DNA of 64,000 nt from NCBI GenBank assembly GCA_018881555.1, contig JACAXG010000079.1, positions 2,670,786 to 2,734,785 on the forward strand, read 5' to 3'. The position numbers and the translations under genes were made by a program. Shown here in pieces: positions 28,701 to 38,815 of this stretch; the first letter of the stretch is position 1; each line of letters begins with the position of its first letter. Under the pieces are notes generated by a model, which worked only from the letters and a program-made list of their open reading frames with translations, had not been told where the DNA came from and ran no database searches. Origin of the DNA: Amblyornis subalaris. Taxonomy: Eukaryota; Chordata; Aves; Passeriformes; Ptilonorhynchidae.

Positions 28701-31700
28701 TGGAAGACCCTTTTTGCATCTTTATTTCAGTATACAGCAAAATCAAAGACATAATTTATGGAAGAACTGTTAATCTGACAATTGTTAATAAATGCAAGGA
28801 TAATAAAATAAACATTTTATTAATAAAAATTATCTGTGTTAAGGTCTCACTGTTCATTAATCCATTACCACATGCAGCATATGTAGAGTATCTGCTCAAA
28901 AGCTGTCAATTCTATGTACTACACTCTCTGATGCATTTCTAGGAATGCAAGGAGAAATTCCAGATCTACATTATAATCTTTTTTCCAATATATTATTTNG
29001 GTTTATCATAACGAATTTCATAAAATAATGCTGTTCTAACTACCAACCAAAATGGTCAATGATCAACAGAAAAATAAGCTCTAGAATCTGAAAGTGTTGA
29101 TGCCTATTTAGAAAGTATTAAGTGAAAAGCTGGGATCACTTCAATAAAAAGTATTAAGTAAATCTGCATAACTTCAAGCAAGCTAGCAGTATTTGGTAAT
29201 TCTAGCCTCCAACTGGTATCTGNCTCTATGTCATATTTAGGATGAAACTAAGACTGAGTTTTCAAGTTTCACAGAGCATCAAACATCACTCTTATTCATT
29301 AGTGTTGATTACATTTTTAAAGTAGCTTCTAATTTTACTGATCATAGAAAAGAGGAACAAAATTCAGTTTCCTCAACGATATTTACTTTTGGCCCCAAGA
29401 ACAAAGCACTTGGCTTTGTCTCTTGGAAACTAGGCCAAGTTAATGCTCGGATACCCACACAACACGACACTGGGTAATATGATTCCATGTAGTACCTTTT
29501 TTTTTTTACTCCAGACTTCCTTGTGGAATAGCAGTTAGACTGAGAAAGACACTCCCATTTTAAAACATATATTGTTGCCATGCCCGTCAATAATCTCTTT
29601 TCACACTGGTCAAATTATAATACTAACCAAAGTAACATAAGGCTTCATCTCCCATGCTTGTATGTTTGTGTTGTCTATTATTATAGGAGAGATTCTCATT
29701 TCAAATGCTTCTTTGGCTGAAAAACACACATGTACAAAAGAATGTGATAGAGTTAATTTCATTACAATAGGGTGAACATAATATTAATACTAATTCTCTA
29801 CATTTGTTATATTTTTACATAGATAATCCATAATGATTAACCACTGTGTGAAGAACTCTTGCCATAGCTTCATCTGTTTCAAGGCCCTCTATTTCAGAAA
29901 TCCCCCCCCTCACATGTCAAGCTACTGAGATATGGCGTTATCTTTTGAATCAACGTATGTATGATAATCAAGGAATGAAAATGCAGATGTAAAATGCACC
30001 AAGATGACTAATCAATCAGTAAATTAAACTAAAAAACTACATGATCACCTTAAAGTGGACTTCTTTGTTGCATACAAAATTCTTGGCTTTATAACAGTCT
30101 TAAGATTAGTCCACTCTGTAAACTGCATAAAATATGAAAAACCAAAAGAATTATTGTAATTTAAATACACAGTAATGAAATGTATAGAATCACTAGCTTT
30201 GAGACACAGCACCATGTTTCTGTCACCATGTTACGATGTGTCTGAACAATCACAGTTCTTGCTGAATCACACATTTATTAATTCATTTCTCTACTAGTAG
30301 AAATTTGACAGCAGAAAAGGGATCATGGTTCAAATATAGCAAGTAAAAGCTTTAAAAGAGTTGTTCTATGGTGAGTTTAGGTTAAGTCACTGTCAAAAAA
30401 ACCCCGTGATTATGGAAAGGGGAAAAAAATCATTTATGCTGTCTTGCTTTTATATTTTTGTTTAAATGTGACAACAATTTCATGTACAAGAGAAAAAAAG
30501 ATAATGAAGAGCAGGAAGATATCCATGTGTTATGTGTATCCTCGTTACTTATTGCATATGCATATTGTGGGTCAACTCAGAAGAAATATTTCTGGAAGAT
30601 GGTATAGGTAACCACTCCAGAAATGGGACACTACACAAAATACATACCACGATAAAACCTGAGGACAAAACATTCTCTTGACAAAGACACTGGCATTTTT
30701 AATTGCAAAACACTCAATGAATAGATGACTTCTGAGCTTCTGCTCATATTCTTTTTCCACACATATTAAAAAGCACTTCTATGATGGGATAAATATTTGT
30801 CCTGTGACCCAGGCACTACAAGACAGGCACAAGATTTTTTAACAGCACACAAGCATTGAACTGTAAATGAGCAAGCTAATCCCTTATTTGTTTCTCACCT
30901 CGTTTCTTGTTCCAGTCATGTGCTTCCCCTAAGCAATCGGGATCATAATGGTATTGTCCATGTTTGTAAAAGTAATCATCAGTACTAAGAATGATTCCAC
31001 CTGGGTTATCCTCAAGCAAATTCCTGTGAAAGATCAAGAAATAAAGAGCTTTTTCTTCTTCTCCCAGGCTCCAATATCTGCTACCATACATATGTTTTTT
31101 TAGTTCCTTGCACAAAACCAAGATTACTTGGAATGGAAACAGCAAATTTAGGTTAGACGAGGAAAAAATCAACCTCCAGGCAAATACAATCTATAATAAT
31201 TTCCCTCCTTTTTTTTATCCAAAGGCTGAGGATTACATAGGGGAGAGAGCTGATAAAGTTTCCCTACAAGTCTCATTTCAATACAACAAGGGGAGTATTT
31301 TGCCATCTATATGTAGTGACATACTTTCACACTGACAAATACCCAGTCTTAATTGCATCAAATGTTTCAGATGCCAGTCACAGGAGTCTAAGCTAAATCT
31401 AGGCTTTTAGAGTATAAGAAAAGAAATCAAAAATTCTCCCCAGGAAGCTTCACACATACTACTTATTCAGAAGAATTTGCACAGTGAAAGGGGAATTTCT
31501 GCCTGTAAAGAGCTGGCATATTTCCATCAATGTTATTCAAAGGAAACACTTGAAATAAACTGAGACTGAAAGAATACAGCAGACCTAACACTACAGCAAT
31601 GATGTGCTGCTGACAAATCCCTTTGTTTGATGACAGAAGTTAAAGCTCACCATCCCTATTTCAATTTCCACTAGAGGTCAAGGACCTGCAAGCAACTAGG

Positions 31701-34700
31701 CTCTCAGCACTTATTATTACTCATCATACTGCATGTATTCTGTAGCCGGTAATTAGGGTTTAAGCACAACTATTTACAAGTGTCAGAAAACTGTCTCTGC
31801 TTGTGCTAAATCCTGTACACAATTAAACAATTTTTTTTAGAAGCTCACAATATAAATGTTCTACCTTGCCAAATATGATTTTCCTGATCCTGGAACACCT
31901 CTGAGAAGAACAAGTACTTGACCTATGAGATGCATCTTTTTTCTCATCATGTGACAAACACGTGGTTGCTGTGCTTGCGAGAGGTTCAATTTTGAGTTTC
32001 TATCTTGATTTCCCCATACCTTCAGAGAAGGGTTGCCATCCCAGGCATTTGAAACCACTGGGGAGGAAAGAAAAAGTCCTTTTTCTGAAGTTCTACAGTC
32101 AGAAACAGGTCTCCACTGCCCTGGACTGGCAGCCACAGGAATTACAAAGCTGTGACTTCCACCAGATGGATAAAACACGGGAGCCATGAGATTCCAGTGT
32201 TGTTGAGATTGACCCGATGGTGTAGAAAAATTTAAGTTATAACCCTGCTGAGTTTGCTGAATATCTGCAGGTTTTTCTGGTTTGGAACTGGATGTTTCAA
32301 GAGAGATATATGCCTCTGGAAGAGAAGCACTCTGGGAGCTGCTAAAGGCAGTCACTGCATCTTCATGTTGTTCCAGGCACCCTGAATTAGGATCTCCAGT
32401 GACAGCTACTCCAAGTTCCATAGGTCTTTGGGAGGATCCACCAGAAGCAGCAGTAACACTACTTTGATCCAAAACAGTATCTTGCATTTGATCAGAACTT
32501 TCACATGATATTTCTCCATTTGATTGTTTATATACTTCTGAAGCTACATCATGTTGAACATGTTTTTCCAACAAATCAGAATCTTCCCGTATCTGTGCAG
32601 AAGTGTCTGATGCAGCCAGTGAGCTTGTCTGGATGCTCAGCTGACTCACTGGTGGCTGAGAACAGCAGCAGTTTTCTAAAACCTTGTTATTTGTCTCTGC
32701 TTGCTGTGAAAAAAGTAGGGCATTGCAAACTAAATCATATTTTTCCCACTCAGGAAATTCAGTAAAACCATCATGTTCCACAGGGTGCTTATGTATGATT
32801 TGGTCATTTGCAGAATTAGGAAATTCATCACTCAAGCTGTAACTCTGAAAGGCGTTTTCTATTAAGGAATCTAGCTCTTCAGTCAGTTGCACACCAGGTG
32901 ACAGGACCTCTTCTATTGCTGCTCCAGAATTACTGTGTTCTGCAGTACTTTGCCCCATTCTTTCATTTGCAACAGATCTTTGCTGATTAACAAGAGGTAA
33001 TGATGATACTGCTGAATCAAAACCAAAGTATTTTGAAGATGCTACTCCTTTGGCGTGGGTGGACAGCTCTAGAAGATGATCCATAGCATTTTCTACTGTT
33101 GAGTAAGATAAAGAGAATTAAGCATGGTCAACTAAACAAATCCAAGCTGATGCGCATGCACTTTTTTTACTTGAAGAAGCATTTATTACAACTAAAGAAA
33201 CAACCAAAAGACAGTTCACCAATTCATCTTTAAACATAGCTTCTGCAACTTCCTTGATCCATTTCTCATTAGAACTAAAGGCACAAACTTAATACGGACA
33301 TACTGAAAAATAACAACTTAATAAGCTTAAAAATTACTAAGGAAATACTGTCTAAAATTACTAATTTTAACTGGAAAAAATATCAGAACTGGATGCTTAA
33401 ATAGATTATTTCTAATCTATCTCATATAGGTCATATAGCGTAAAATGAACTGAAAAAAACTATGAAGGATGAAAGAGACAGAAGTATGCAAAGTATGTTC
33501 ACTATGGCCCACTTTAAAATGTCCTATCTAATACAGCCTGAAAAATCCAGTATCTGCACTAATTCTTTGTAAAGCCACTAAATGGAGCATAGGGTGCCAG
33601 TGATCAACATGAACAAAATGAAAACCTGGCACCAAGCATCATCTGAGCCCTAAAGCTAAGCTTCTGTTTTCCTGAAAGACAGTGTAGCAACAAGTTTAAG
33701 TTCGTTAAAAGTACAATCCTTTCTGCACTCATTAAACAAAATCGTCATCCTTCCAGCTTCTCTACTGTATAAGAACAACGTATTAGTACTCGAATGAAAC
33801 TATGCTAACCTTTCCATTTTTAAACTACTGTTAATAGTACAACACTATGAATTCTATGTGTTTACCGAATTCTCCAATAAGCTTTAGATAAAACTGTTAC
33901 TATGATAAAGGTGAATCTTATTAAGAGTTCAAAGCATGAATCAGTAATTCTATCAATTTTAAAAGGAACAACAATCATAACAGCACTCTCGCATTTATTA
34001 TTAAGATATACACTCTCTACAATTTAGGCAATAAAAACACTCCTTTTAATGGTTACCTAGCTTTCATACATATAAAAAAATGCCACAATCTGCCTTCTTT
34101 GCAAATATTCTTAGAATAATCTCAGTTAACCACATCTGATCATATGAATACAGACTGATTAAAATGCTCCATATATGGCTTATTCTCCTGACAAGTAATT
34201 CCTCAGACATTGCTATCCAGCATCTCATCCTGTACTTTTATCATAAGGAAATGAATTTGCATATAGAATAATTTTACAACCACAAAAGAATGGGAAGGAC
34301 TCAGCATAAACATGAAAAGAGTCTGCCAGGAGAGCTGGGTATGCAGGTCAGCAGAATGCAGGGAAAGAAACACAGTTCAAGCAAGGCTGCAGAGAACTAA
34401 ACATGGCAAACAGAATTTATCCTGCAGAAAATAATCCTCAGTGGAGATGACAAGATGACAATGTAAAATAAAACAAAAGCCCAATTCAAGTATTTAAGGA
34501 AAAGCAAATGCTGCCAGGACCACGTATGGCATACCATTAAAAAATTATGATCTAAAATATAAAATACCCTTCCAGCAGAAACAGCTTAGGCATCTTGCAG
34601 ATACGGCACAGAAACTAACTGGAAAAACCAGATTCTCCTCACAACTTCACCACTGCCTGCTCTGTGTCACAGAACAAGCCACTCTAAACTGTACCTCCAT

Positions 34701-35137
34701 TTATGGAGCACACTGCTCCATTTATCAGCCTCACAGAAACANTGTTAAACTTGGAGTCTTCCATGGTTGTAAAATTTCAAAATATTATTACTTACCTACT
34801 CATTAAAAGCTAAACTCACAAATATGCTTGCAACACCCATACCAACTTTCCTGGAGTTGCCCTATTTAAGAGCAATCTGCATATGAAACAAAACTGTAAT
34901 GTCAACTGTACATTATTTACCTTTAAAATCACATTCAGATAGAACCATATAAACCACACTAGGATCTAGGTCAGAAAACATCTCTGACATGCTGTTGAAG
35001 AGCTCTTCCTTATTGGCATAATGCACTGCTTGTGCCACTAAGTGGCTTGGGTCCCCTTGGGATACAGCAACAGCAGTTCTGTCAGAATTGCCATTCTTCT
35101 GAGAAGGACTCCCACCAGTTTTCCTTTTCCGTGGCAT
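10685..35137 (-). CDS. N4BP2: N4BP2, NEDD4-binding protein 2, complete coding region (spliced, 16 coding exons)
   Basis: N4BP2 (B3BP) is known as a large protein with 5'-polynucleotide kinase activity and a C-terminal Smr nuclease domain that binds BCL3, p300/CBP and NEDD4. The coding exons, in transcript order, are 35137-34921, 33095-31865, 31023-30899, 29716-29628, 28113-28037, 26297-26142, 24872-22570, 21181-21096, 20394-20352, 19337-19093, 17676-17558, 16253-16115, 16010-15825, 13619-13451, 11642-11519 and 10730-10685. They total 5,355 nt, or 1,784 residues plus TGA; every boundary is GT-AG and phase-consistent. Domains are CUE (about 48-84), P-loop kinase (about 466-600, Walker A at 472-479), an acidic Ser/Glu-rich middle, DUF1771 (about 1633-1697) and Smr (about 1702-1784). 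The human protein is about 1,770 residues, so this copy is full length. Three n bases in exon 8 leave three unknown residues but cause no frameshift. The start is the Met opening the recognisable N4BP2 N terminus (MPRKRK). Confidence 0.97.
11519..11642 (-). CDS. N4BP2: N4BP2 exon 16: Smr core
   Basis: The 124-nt exon (TACAG|AGTACC to TTCAG|GTGAGT) encodes residues 1729-1769 with the second Smr signature, TGRGSHS (1743-1749), and the helix [10 protein letters not shown]. It is too short and frame-limited to appear as a long open frame but matches N4BP2 closely. Confidence 0.96.
13451..13619 (-). CDS. N4BP2: N4BP2 exon 15: end of DUF1771 and start of Smr
   Basis: The 169-nt exon (ATAAAG|GGTCGC to GTGAAG|GTAGGG) encodes residues 1673-1728. 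[12 protein letters not shown] ends DUF1771. [11 protein letters not shown] contains the Smr signature LDLHGL at 1704-1709, known in the family as a nucleic-acid-binding/catalytic motif. Confidence 0.96.
15825..16010 (-). CDS. N4BP2: N4BP2 exon 14: DUF1771
   Basis: The 186-nt exon (TACAG|GCAAAA to ATCAG|GTAAAC) is phase 0 at both ends. It encodes residues 1611-1672. From YDDLRAEAF onward it carries the helical DUF1771 region that precedes Smr domains in eukaryotes ([21 protein letters not shown]). Confidence 0.96.
16115..16253 (-). CDS. N4BP2: N4BP2 exon 13
   Basis: The 139-nt exon (TACAG|CTACTC to AGAAG|GTATTT) encodes residues 1564-1610: [18 protein letters not shown], then a basic linker with KNREKK at the end. 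One n gives one unknown residue. Only a 104-nt intron separates it from exon 14. Confidence 0.95.
17558..17676 (-). CDS. N4BP2: N4BP2 exon 12
   Basis: The 119-nt exon (GGTAG|AATCGT to ACAA|GTAAGA) encodes [20 protein letters not shown] and [13 protein letters not shown], residues 1525-1563. The pattern L-F-E-M-F-P and D-V-F-K-D-N resembles the start of a CUE-like helix bundle continued in exon 13. The Asn codon is split with exon 13. Confidence 0.95.
19093..19337 (-). CDS. N4BP2: N4BP2 exon 11
   Basis: The 245-nt exon (TGAAG|GTCCTA to ACCTG|GTATGG) encodes residues 1443-1524: polar sequence, then [10 protein letters not shown] and a helix ending [13 protein letters not shown]. It leads into the acidic/basic helices before DUF1771. 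Confidence 0.95.
20352..20394 (-). CDS. N4BP2: N4BP2 exon 10 (43-nt small exon)
   Basis: This small exon (TTTAG|AAGCGT to GAAG|GTATGT) encodes [14 protein letters not shown]. Its length (3n+1) means that skipping it alone shifts frame, while exons 10 and 11 together (288 nt) can be skipped in frame. Strong splice sites and matching phases on both sides support it. Confidence 0.9.
21096..21181 (-). CDS. N4BP2: N4BP2 exon 9
   Basis: The 86-nt exon (ACAAG|GATCAC to TTCTG|GTTAGT) encodes [20 protein letters not shown] and adjoining residues to 1428. Phase is 1 in and 0 out. I know no named domain here, but hydrophobic alternation suggests a structured strand-helix unit. Confidence 0.94.
22570..24872 (-). 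CDS. N4BP2: N4BP2 exon 8: large acidic central region
   Basis: The 2,303-nt exon (TTCAG|AAAGAG to TGCAG|GTATGA) encodes about residues 632-1400. It is rich in Ser, Glu, Asp and Asn and is probably disordered for most of its length. Visible islands are GDWPV (808-812) with a following basic QRVKRSRR, a second GHWPV (889-893) with QRQQRSRR, and a predicted helical, CUE/UBA-like segment at about 1097-1137. The exon holds three ambiguous codons. The C-terminal end, [19 protein letters not shown], is a conserved amphipathic block. Confidence 0.96.
23360..23480 (-). other. N4BP2: CUE/UBA-like helical segment in N4BP2 exon 8
   Basis: Residues about 1097-1137 read [20 protein letters not shown] then [16 protein letters not shown]. 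The pattern F-x2-V-S-x2-A-L-x2-L, a polar turn, then D-I-D-x-A-T-x2-L-L-L-D parallels the three-helix layout of CUE domains, such as the N-terminal one of this same protein ([25 protein letters not shown]). The canonical M/F-F-P turn is replaced, so ubiquitin binding is only a possibility. Confidence 0.5.
24100..24350 (-). other. N4BP2: Duplicated WPV-basic motif in N4BP2 exon 8
   Basis: Residues 808-812 (GDWPV) and 889-893 (GHWPV) are each followed about eight residues later by QR-x2-RSRR. The two copies lie 81 residues apart. The human protein, as I recall it, has the first copy (GDWPV, QRTKRNR). A third region ([11 protein letters not shown]) has only the basic half. Function unknown; the layout suggests a repeated short linear motif. 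Confidence 0.7.
25417..25576 (+). mobile_element. 160-bp solo LTR relic with 5-bp target-site duplication, N4BP2 intron 7
   Basis: The segment starts TGTCCTAG and ends ACCACAACA, the termini of an ERVL-like LTR family common in birds. It is internally deleted relative to the usual roughly 0.5-kb LTR. Flanking CTATG (25412-25416) and CTGTG (25577-25581) match at four of five bases, as expected for an aged 5-bp duplication. It carries no coding sequence. Confidence 0.65.
26142..26297 (-). CDS. N4BP2: N4BP2 exon 7: end of kinase domain
   Basis: The 156-nt exon (TATAG|GCGAAA to CAGAG|GTTAGA) has phase 2 in and out, so skipping it would keep frame. It encodes [19 protein letters not shown], the end of the kinase domain, then a variable acidic tail up to residue 631. 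Confidence 0.96.
26985..27530 (-). mobile_element. Old CR1 LINE fragment in N4BP2 intron 6
   Basis: Read on the plus strand it follows the reverse complement of CR1: 'aaatcacaaaataac...ggtacctctggaagtcac' (the 3' end), 'atcaggttgcccagag', 'ctctgggcaaactctttcagt', 'tgtcctatccctgcac', 'aggctgaataaact', 'caaatttgctaagagtgcactc' and 'acctggcatctagccaattttc'. The element is therefore on the minus strand, the same sense as N4BP2. High divergence indicates an ancient insertion. Confidence 0.75.
28037..28113 (-). CDS. N4BP2: N4BP2 exon 6: kinase domain
   Basis: The 77-nt exon (TTTAG|GCTCAG to GAAAG|GTAAGA) encodes residues 555-579, including [15 protein letters not shown], which is nearly invariant in vertebrate N4BP2 as I recall it. 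Phase is 0 in and 2 out. Confidence 0.96.
29628..29716 (-). CDS. N4BP2: N4BP2 exon 5: kinase domain, Walker B-like strand
   Basis: The 89-nt exon (TTCAG|CCAAAG to CTTTG|GTTAGT) encodes about residues 525-554. It contains PIIIDNTN (535-542), the hydrophobic strand ending in Asp that matches the Walker B position of this kinase family, and then QAWEMKPYV. Confidence 0.96.
30899..31023 (-). CDS. N4BP2: N4BP2 exon 4: kinase domain
   Basis: The 125-nt exon (CACAG|GAATTT to ACGAG|GTGAGA) has phase 2 in and phase 1 out. It encodes residues from 484, including ILSTDDYFY (494-502), the conserved block after the P-loop in the N4BP2 kinase domain, and the [10 protein letters not shown] segment. Confidence 0.97.
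31865..33095 (-). CDS. N4BP2: N4BP2 exon 3: end of CUE, linker, Walker A
   Basis: The 1,231-nt exon runs from ACAG|TAGAAAAT to GGCAAG|GTAGAA and encodes residues 73-483. It completes the CUE domain ([10 protein letters not shown]), then a Ser/Gln-rich, probably disordered linker, and ends inside the kinase fold with the Walker A P-loop GVPGSGKS at 472-479. Just upstream, a segment resembling the human APV/W-R conserved block is present, but the long proline run I remember from the human protein is absent. Confidence 0.97.
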
Positions 35138-35260
35138 TTTGTTTTCTAAAAACCAGTGTGCTTTTCGTTATGGTTTGTTCACATGGCGCTGACAGCACCA
35201 AGCTTAAAAATCACAAAAAAAGCTCTCATAACTGCGATAGACCAAACAGAAATAGCAGAC
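34921..35260 (-). CDS. N4BP2: N4BP2 exon 2: 5' UTR (35260-35138) and first coding segment (35137-34921)
   Basis: The acceptor is a strong T-rich tract ending in CCAG at 35261. The coding part gives residues 1-72 and the first base of codon 73. It opens with basic MPRKRK and carries most of the CUE domain, including M-F-S-D-L-D-P (53-59), a conserved CUE signature. The donor is AAAG|GTAAAT. A second possible acceptor (TTTTTAG before 35145) would give an 8-nt leader. The longer leader holds two upstream ATGs. The CDS part is very secure; the 5' limit is less so. Confidence 0.93.
35179..35229 (-). promoter_or_regulatory. Upstream ORF in the N4BP2 leader, ending in a start-stop ATG-TGA
   Basis: In the exon 2 leader an ATG at 35229-35227 opens 16 codons that end at TGA 35181-35179. 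The last sense codon of this frame is itself an ATG (35184-35182) in a good Kozak context (GCC before ATG), so a ribosome starting there meets a stop at once. Both uORFs end before the main ATG at 35137. They exist only if exon 2 starts at 35260. Confidence 0.5.
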
Positions 35261-35714
35261 CTGGAAAAAAAAACAAACCAGAGAAATTTTAATAAAATAC
35301 ACAATCACATTTCCACGTCTTCTATTTAGATAGCTAAAATATCAAAAAAAAACCCATATGCATACAGGAAAGCATTTTCTAGATGTCTGCCTTTCTTCTT
35401 TTCAAATGGCTGACAGCTAGAGTAGCCTTATTTTCCAATTAACTAGATATTGAATCTCCCTTTGGAAGAGAGAACAAATAAAATGCAGCTTAAAAGAGAA
35501 ATCCAGAAAGGTAAAGTTTGCAATGCGGCAGCCAGTTCACAACTATTCCTCTACCGATGCCCAGTTAACACTATGGAACCAATATTCTGTTAACATTCGG
35601 AAACTTTACTCCTCTTACAAAAGTACTGGAAGACGTAACAGATATTGCCAAATCTTCCAGAAGTCTTTCATGACTTCTCCCCACCCATGATATTTTAAGA
35701 ATAAACAAGTGGGG

Positions 35715-35915
35715 TTCTTCAATGTTCAAACACTGGCAGAGAGGTTGTGGAGTCTCCAACCCCACATATTCCCAAAACCTGACCAAACACAGCCCTGCTT
35801 GAACCGGGCTGCTTCAGGGCTTGGGTAACCTGCTTCAGGCACCCCTGCTTGATCTGCTTGCTGGGTTGAACCAGGAGACATCCTCCAGAAGTGCCTCAGC
35901 CTGTGTGGAGTTTTT
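35715..35915 (+). mobile_element. CR1 LINE 3'-end fragment
   Basis: Plus-strand sequence resembles the CR1 end region: 'gagaggttgtggagtctcc', then 'ccctgcttga', then a diverged form of the terminal 'ttggaccagatgacctccagaggtcc' block. It is 5' truncated and lacks the terminal octamer repeats. It is old, as judged from divergence, and antisense to N4BP2. Confidence 0.7.
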
Positions 35916-38640
35916 TTAATTGTTAAAAACATTTTACAACTTTATAAACCATAAAGCAAGAAGAGGCTTCTGTCCACCCTCCACACTTCTGCCATGAAGC
36001 CTTTTAATAGCCCCAGTTAAAACATTACAGCATCTATAACTACAATTACTGCATTAATCTTGTGCAGAAAAGGAAAGCCATTATTAATTGAAATACAAGC
36101 ACAGGGTATGGCATGGTCACCCTTTTTTTCTTTAAATCAATTAACATCAAAGCTCTGTTGAGTTCTAGTGATGATCATAATAAACTAATTTATACTTTTT
36201 ACAAATAATTATTCAGAAGACTAGCAAGGCTCAGAAATCTGAAGTTAATTACAGCAAAGAATCACTATTTACCAGTAACAGTTACTGAGTAGGCTATAAA
36301 ATACCTGGTTTTATATAAAGACTATTTTGCCAGTGATGATCATTTCAACATGTGCAGGTAAATCAATGGCAGCACTTCCACATTCACTTAGTCCTTCCCT
36401 CCCTGGATCACTGGCACATGAATGACAATGCCAGATTAGGGCCAGATTCAAACAGCGCTTCTCCATTATCCTCTATCAATCTCTTCCAGCAACCAAGAGA
36501 TGTAACATTTAGCAGAATGCAAACTGTTATGTTCTCAAGACATAGACGTTTATGAAAGAAAAACAGACAACTCCAGGATCTCAGGAGTTTCTATCGCATG
36601 TATATGGACTTCAGACAGACAAATGAGACAGATGTCTGAAACAATGAAGAGGTCAAGAAGTCTGAACTGCATGAGAAGGAAAACAATACACAGGAAAAGG
36701 AAGAAGCAGATTTCCAAAAACAAAGGAGAAACCACAGTGGAAAATCCTAGTTAGCCAGACTGGGCTGGAACAATTGCAGCTNTTTTTTTCATCACACTTT
36801 TTTTGGTTCACCTCTCTGATTAGCCATCCTTACACCATTCTTTACTGTCATGAAAACGTATTCAACAATCAAAACCAGTTACAGCAAGTCCTGTTTTTCA
36901 AACTTCTATTATCTAATTGATTCATCCTCTAGCCAGTAAAAAAGGTTGTCCTAACTCAAACAACATTGTCAATGCTAAAAAGTGTGATTGTTCCTCAGTA
37001 AAACAGGTTCAGTGACAAAGAAAAGATCCTCCAAGGGAGAAAGTTATTTGTGCACCTTGACATTACTGTGCAGCAGGTTTTTAAGCAGAACGCTTCAAGT
37101 GTTGTCAATGTATGAATCCAGCTCTCTTATAATGATCAATCCTGTACGGACATGCTACTGAAAAACATGCTCTGACTGCAAGTCCTATTACACATAAAAT
37201 CTCAAGTATAGGAAGAGAAGCAAAAAAAGAGAAGCAAGGTAGGATTCAAGAGGAGACAGAACACACAGAATAGAGGACGAAGAATACTAAACTACTTTCT
37301 AATTGAGTTATAGTTGATACCAAAAGTATTCACAAAACTCTTTAAATCGAAGAGATTGCATTAGGAAACCATCAGCAGTAAATATGATTTTTCAAAGTCA
37401 TTAGAAGAACTTATTTTTTAAGCAAACAGACCAGAGACATATTCTAACCACTGCTGAATGTTTACTGAAAGCATTAAGCAGTGTAAGACACTTCTGGTTT
37501 AACTGTGATCAAGTTTAAATGGCAAATTATTTATCAATATTACTTCTCTTCATTTTTTAAAGACAGAGGAAGTCTCCAGCCTCGATATAAGATTCAAGTA
37601 ATATGAACAAAGCTGCCCAATTTGTATNTATTTTAACATTTCTCTGAACACTAAGGAAGTTAACTCCATACATATGAAAGAGGTTGGTTTGATTTTGGTT
37701 GGTTGGTGGTGACAGCTTTTTATTTTGGTTTGCTTTTGGAGTTTTTGAACAATTTCTTAATTTCAAACTATATAAAATAATGTGTAATGTTCAAGTGAAT
37801 CCTCTGGCTTTTAAAAAAAAAAACCCATATGCACATATATACTGACATGCTGGGACTGAAAAAAAATCACTATTTATAATACAAATAAAATAGCAATGGC
37901 ACAGAACTTACATTTTCAGCTTCACTGAGTTGCCCCACAGTGGGTCCCGTCTCATCTTTCCAAAACCACCACTGATGCCACATTTAATAAAGATCTGCTG
38001 TTAAAAAATATCATGCACACTTCTGTCAGGAAACCATACTTTCTAACATACAAATCAGACGTCAGCAGAAGTGGATGCTTCCTCCTGATGAAGGAATAAT
38101 CAGAACACAAATTAAAATTTGTATTATGCTCACTTTAAGCAAAGTTTTAACATTGAGCAATACGCTTAATTGGTTTTAGTAGATTAAGCACAGCTAACAT
38201 CTTAAATAAGTACCCAACGTGTCAAGCTGAGCTTAACTGTAAGTTTTCCTAAGGATAAGAATACCTACTTGATTACAGCTTTTAGATNATTTCTTTTCTA
38301 AAAAAGTTGACTTACATCAAGTAAAGAAATAACAGCAGAAAAATTAGTTAGAAATAAACGTAAGTTTCCTCACTTGTTATTCTACTTGGTTCTTCACCAC
38401 AGTTCTTAACCATCTTGAAAAGGTCTACATATCCATGCTGGTCAAGAATAGATTCGTTCCATCATGGGGGAAATTAGGCAAAGAAAACCTAGTACATCAA
38501 AATAAGATTATGTTACTTACACCACTTATTTATGATGCCCTACTGATGGTAAAGAACTGCACTTTGGTTCACTGAAGTGGCTGCCAACTCCTAACCCATT
38601 GTGTACATACCAAGATTGTTTGGTCTACTCAAACTCCGAC

Positions 38641-38670
38641 TTAATTCATATTAATTCATATTAATTCATA
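38641..38670. repeat. Three exact tandem copies of a 10-mer (ttaattcata)
   Basis: Three perfect head-to-tail copies inside N4BP2 intron 1; a short minisatellite seed. Confidence 0.9.
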
Positions 38671-38719
38671 GTACATATTAACCTAGAGCTCACTCCCACA
38701 AGTCTTGTGCTTCCAAACA

Positions 38720-38815
38720 AAGTTAAAAAAAACACCAAACCATGAAACGACCAAACAAAATTAAAAAGTAAACAACAACAAAAAAACCCCAAACACACAA
38801 AAATCCACCAAAACC
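38720..38815. repeat. A/C-rich low-complexity tract
   Basis: Nearly G- and T-poor sequence made of AAAC, AACAAC and ACACA words, in intron 1. The origin is unclear; it may be a degenerate poly(A)/microsatellite tail. Confidence 0.6.

Larger units (their letters stand above)
28114..34920 (-). other. N4BP2 introns 2-5
   Basis: Intron 2 (33096-34920), intron 3 (31024-31864), intron 4 (29717-30898) and intron 5 (28114-29627) are AT-rich. I see no repeat family, RNA gene or second coding unit in them. Confidence 0.7.
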
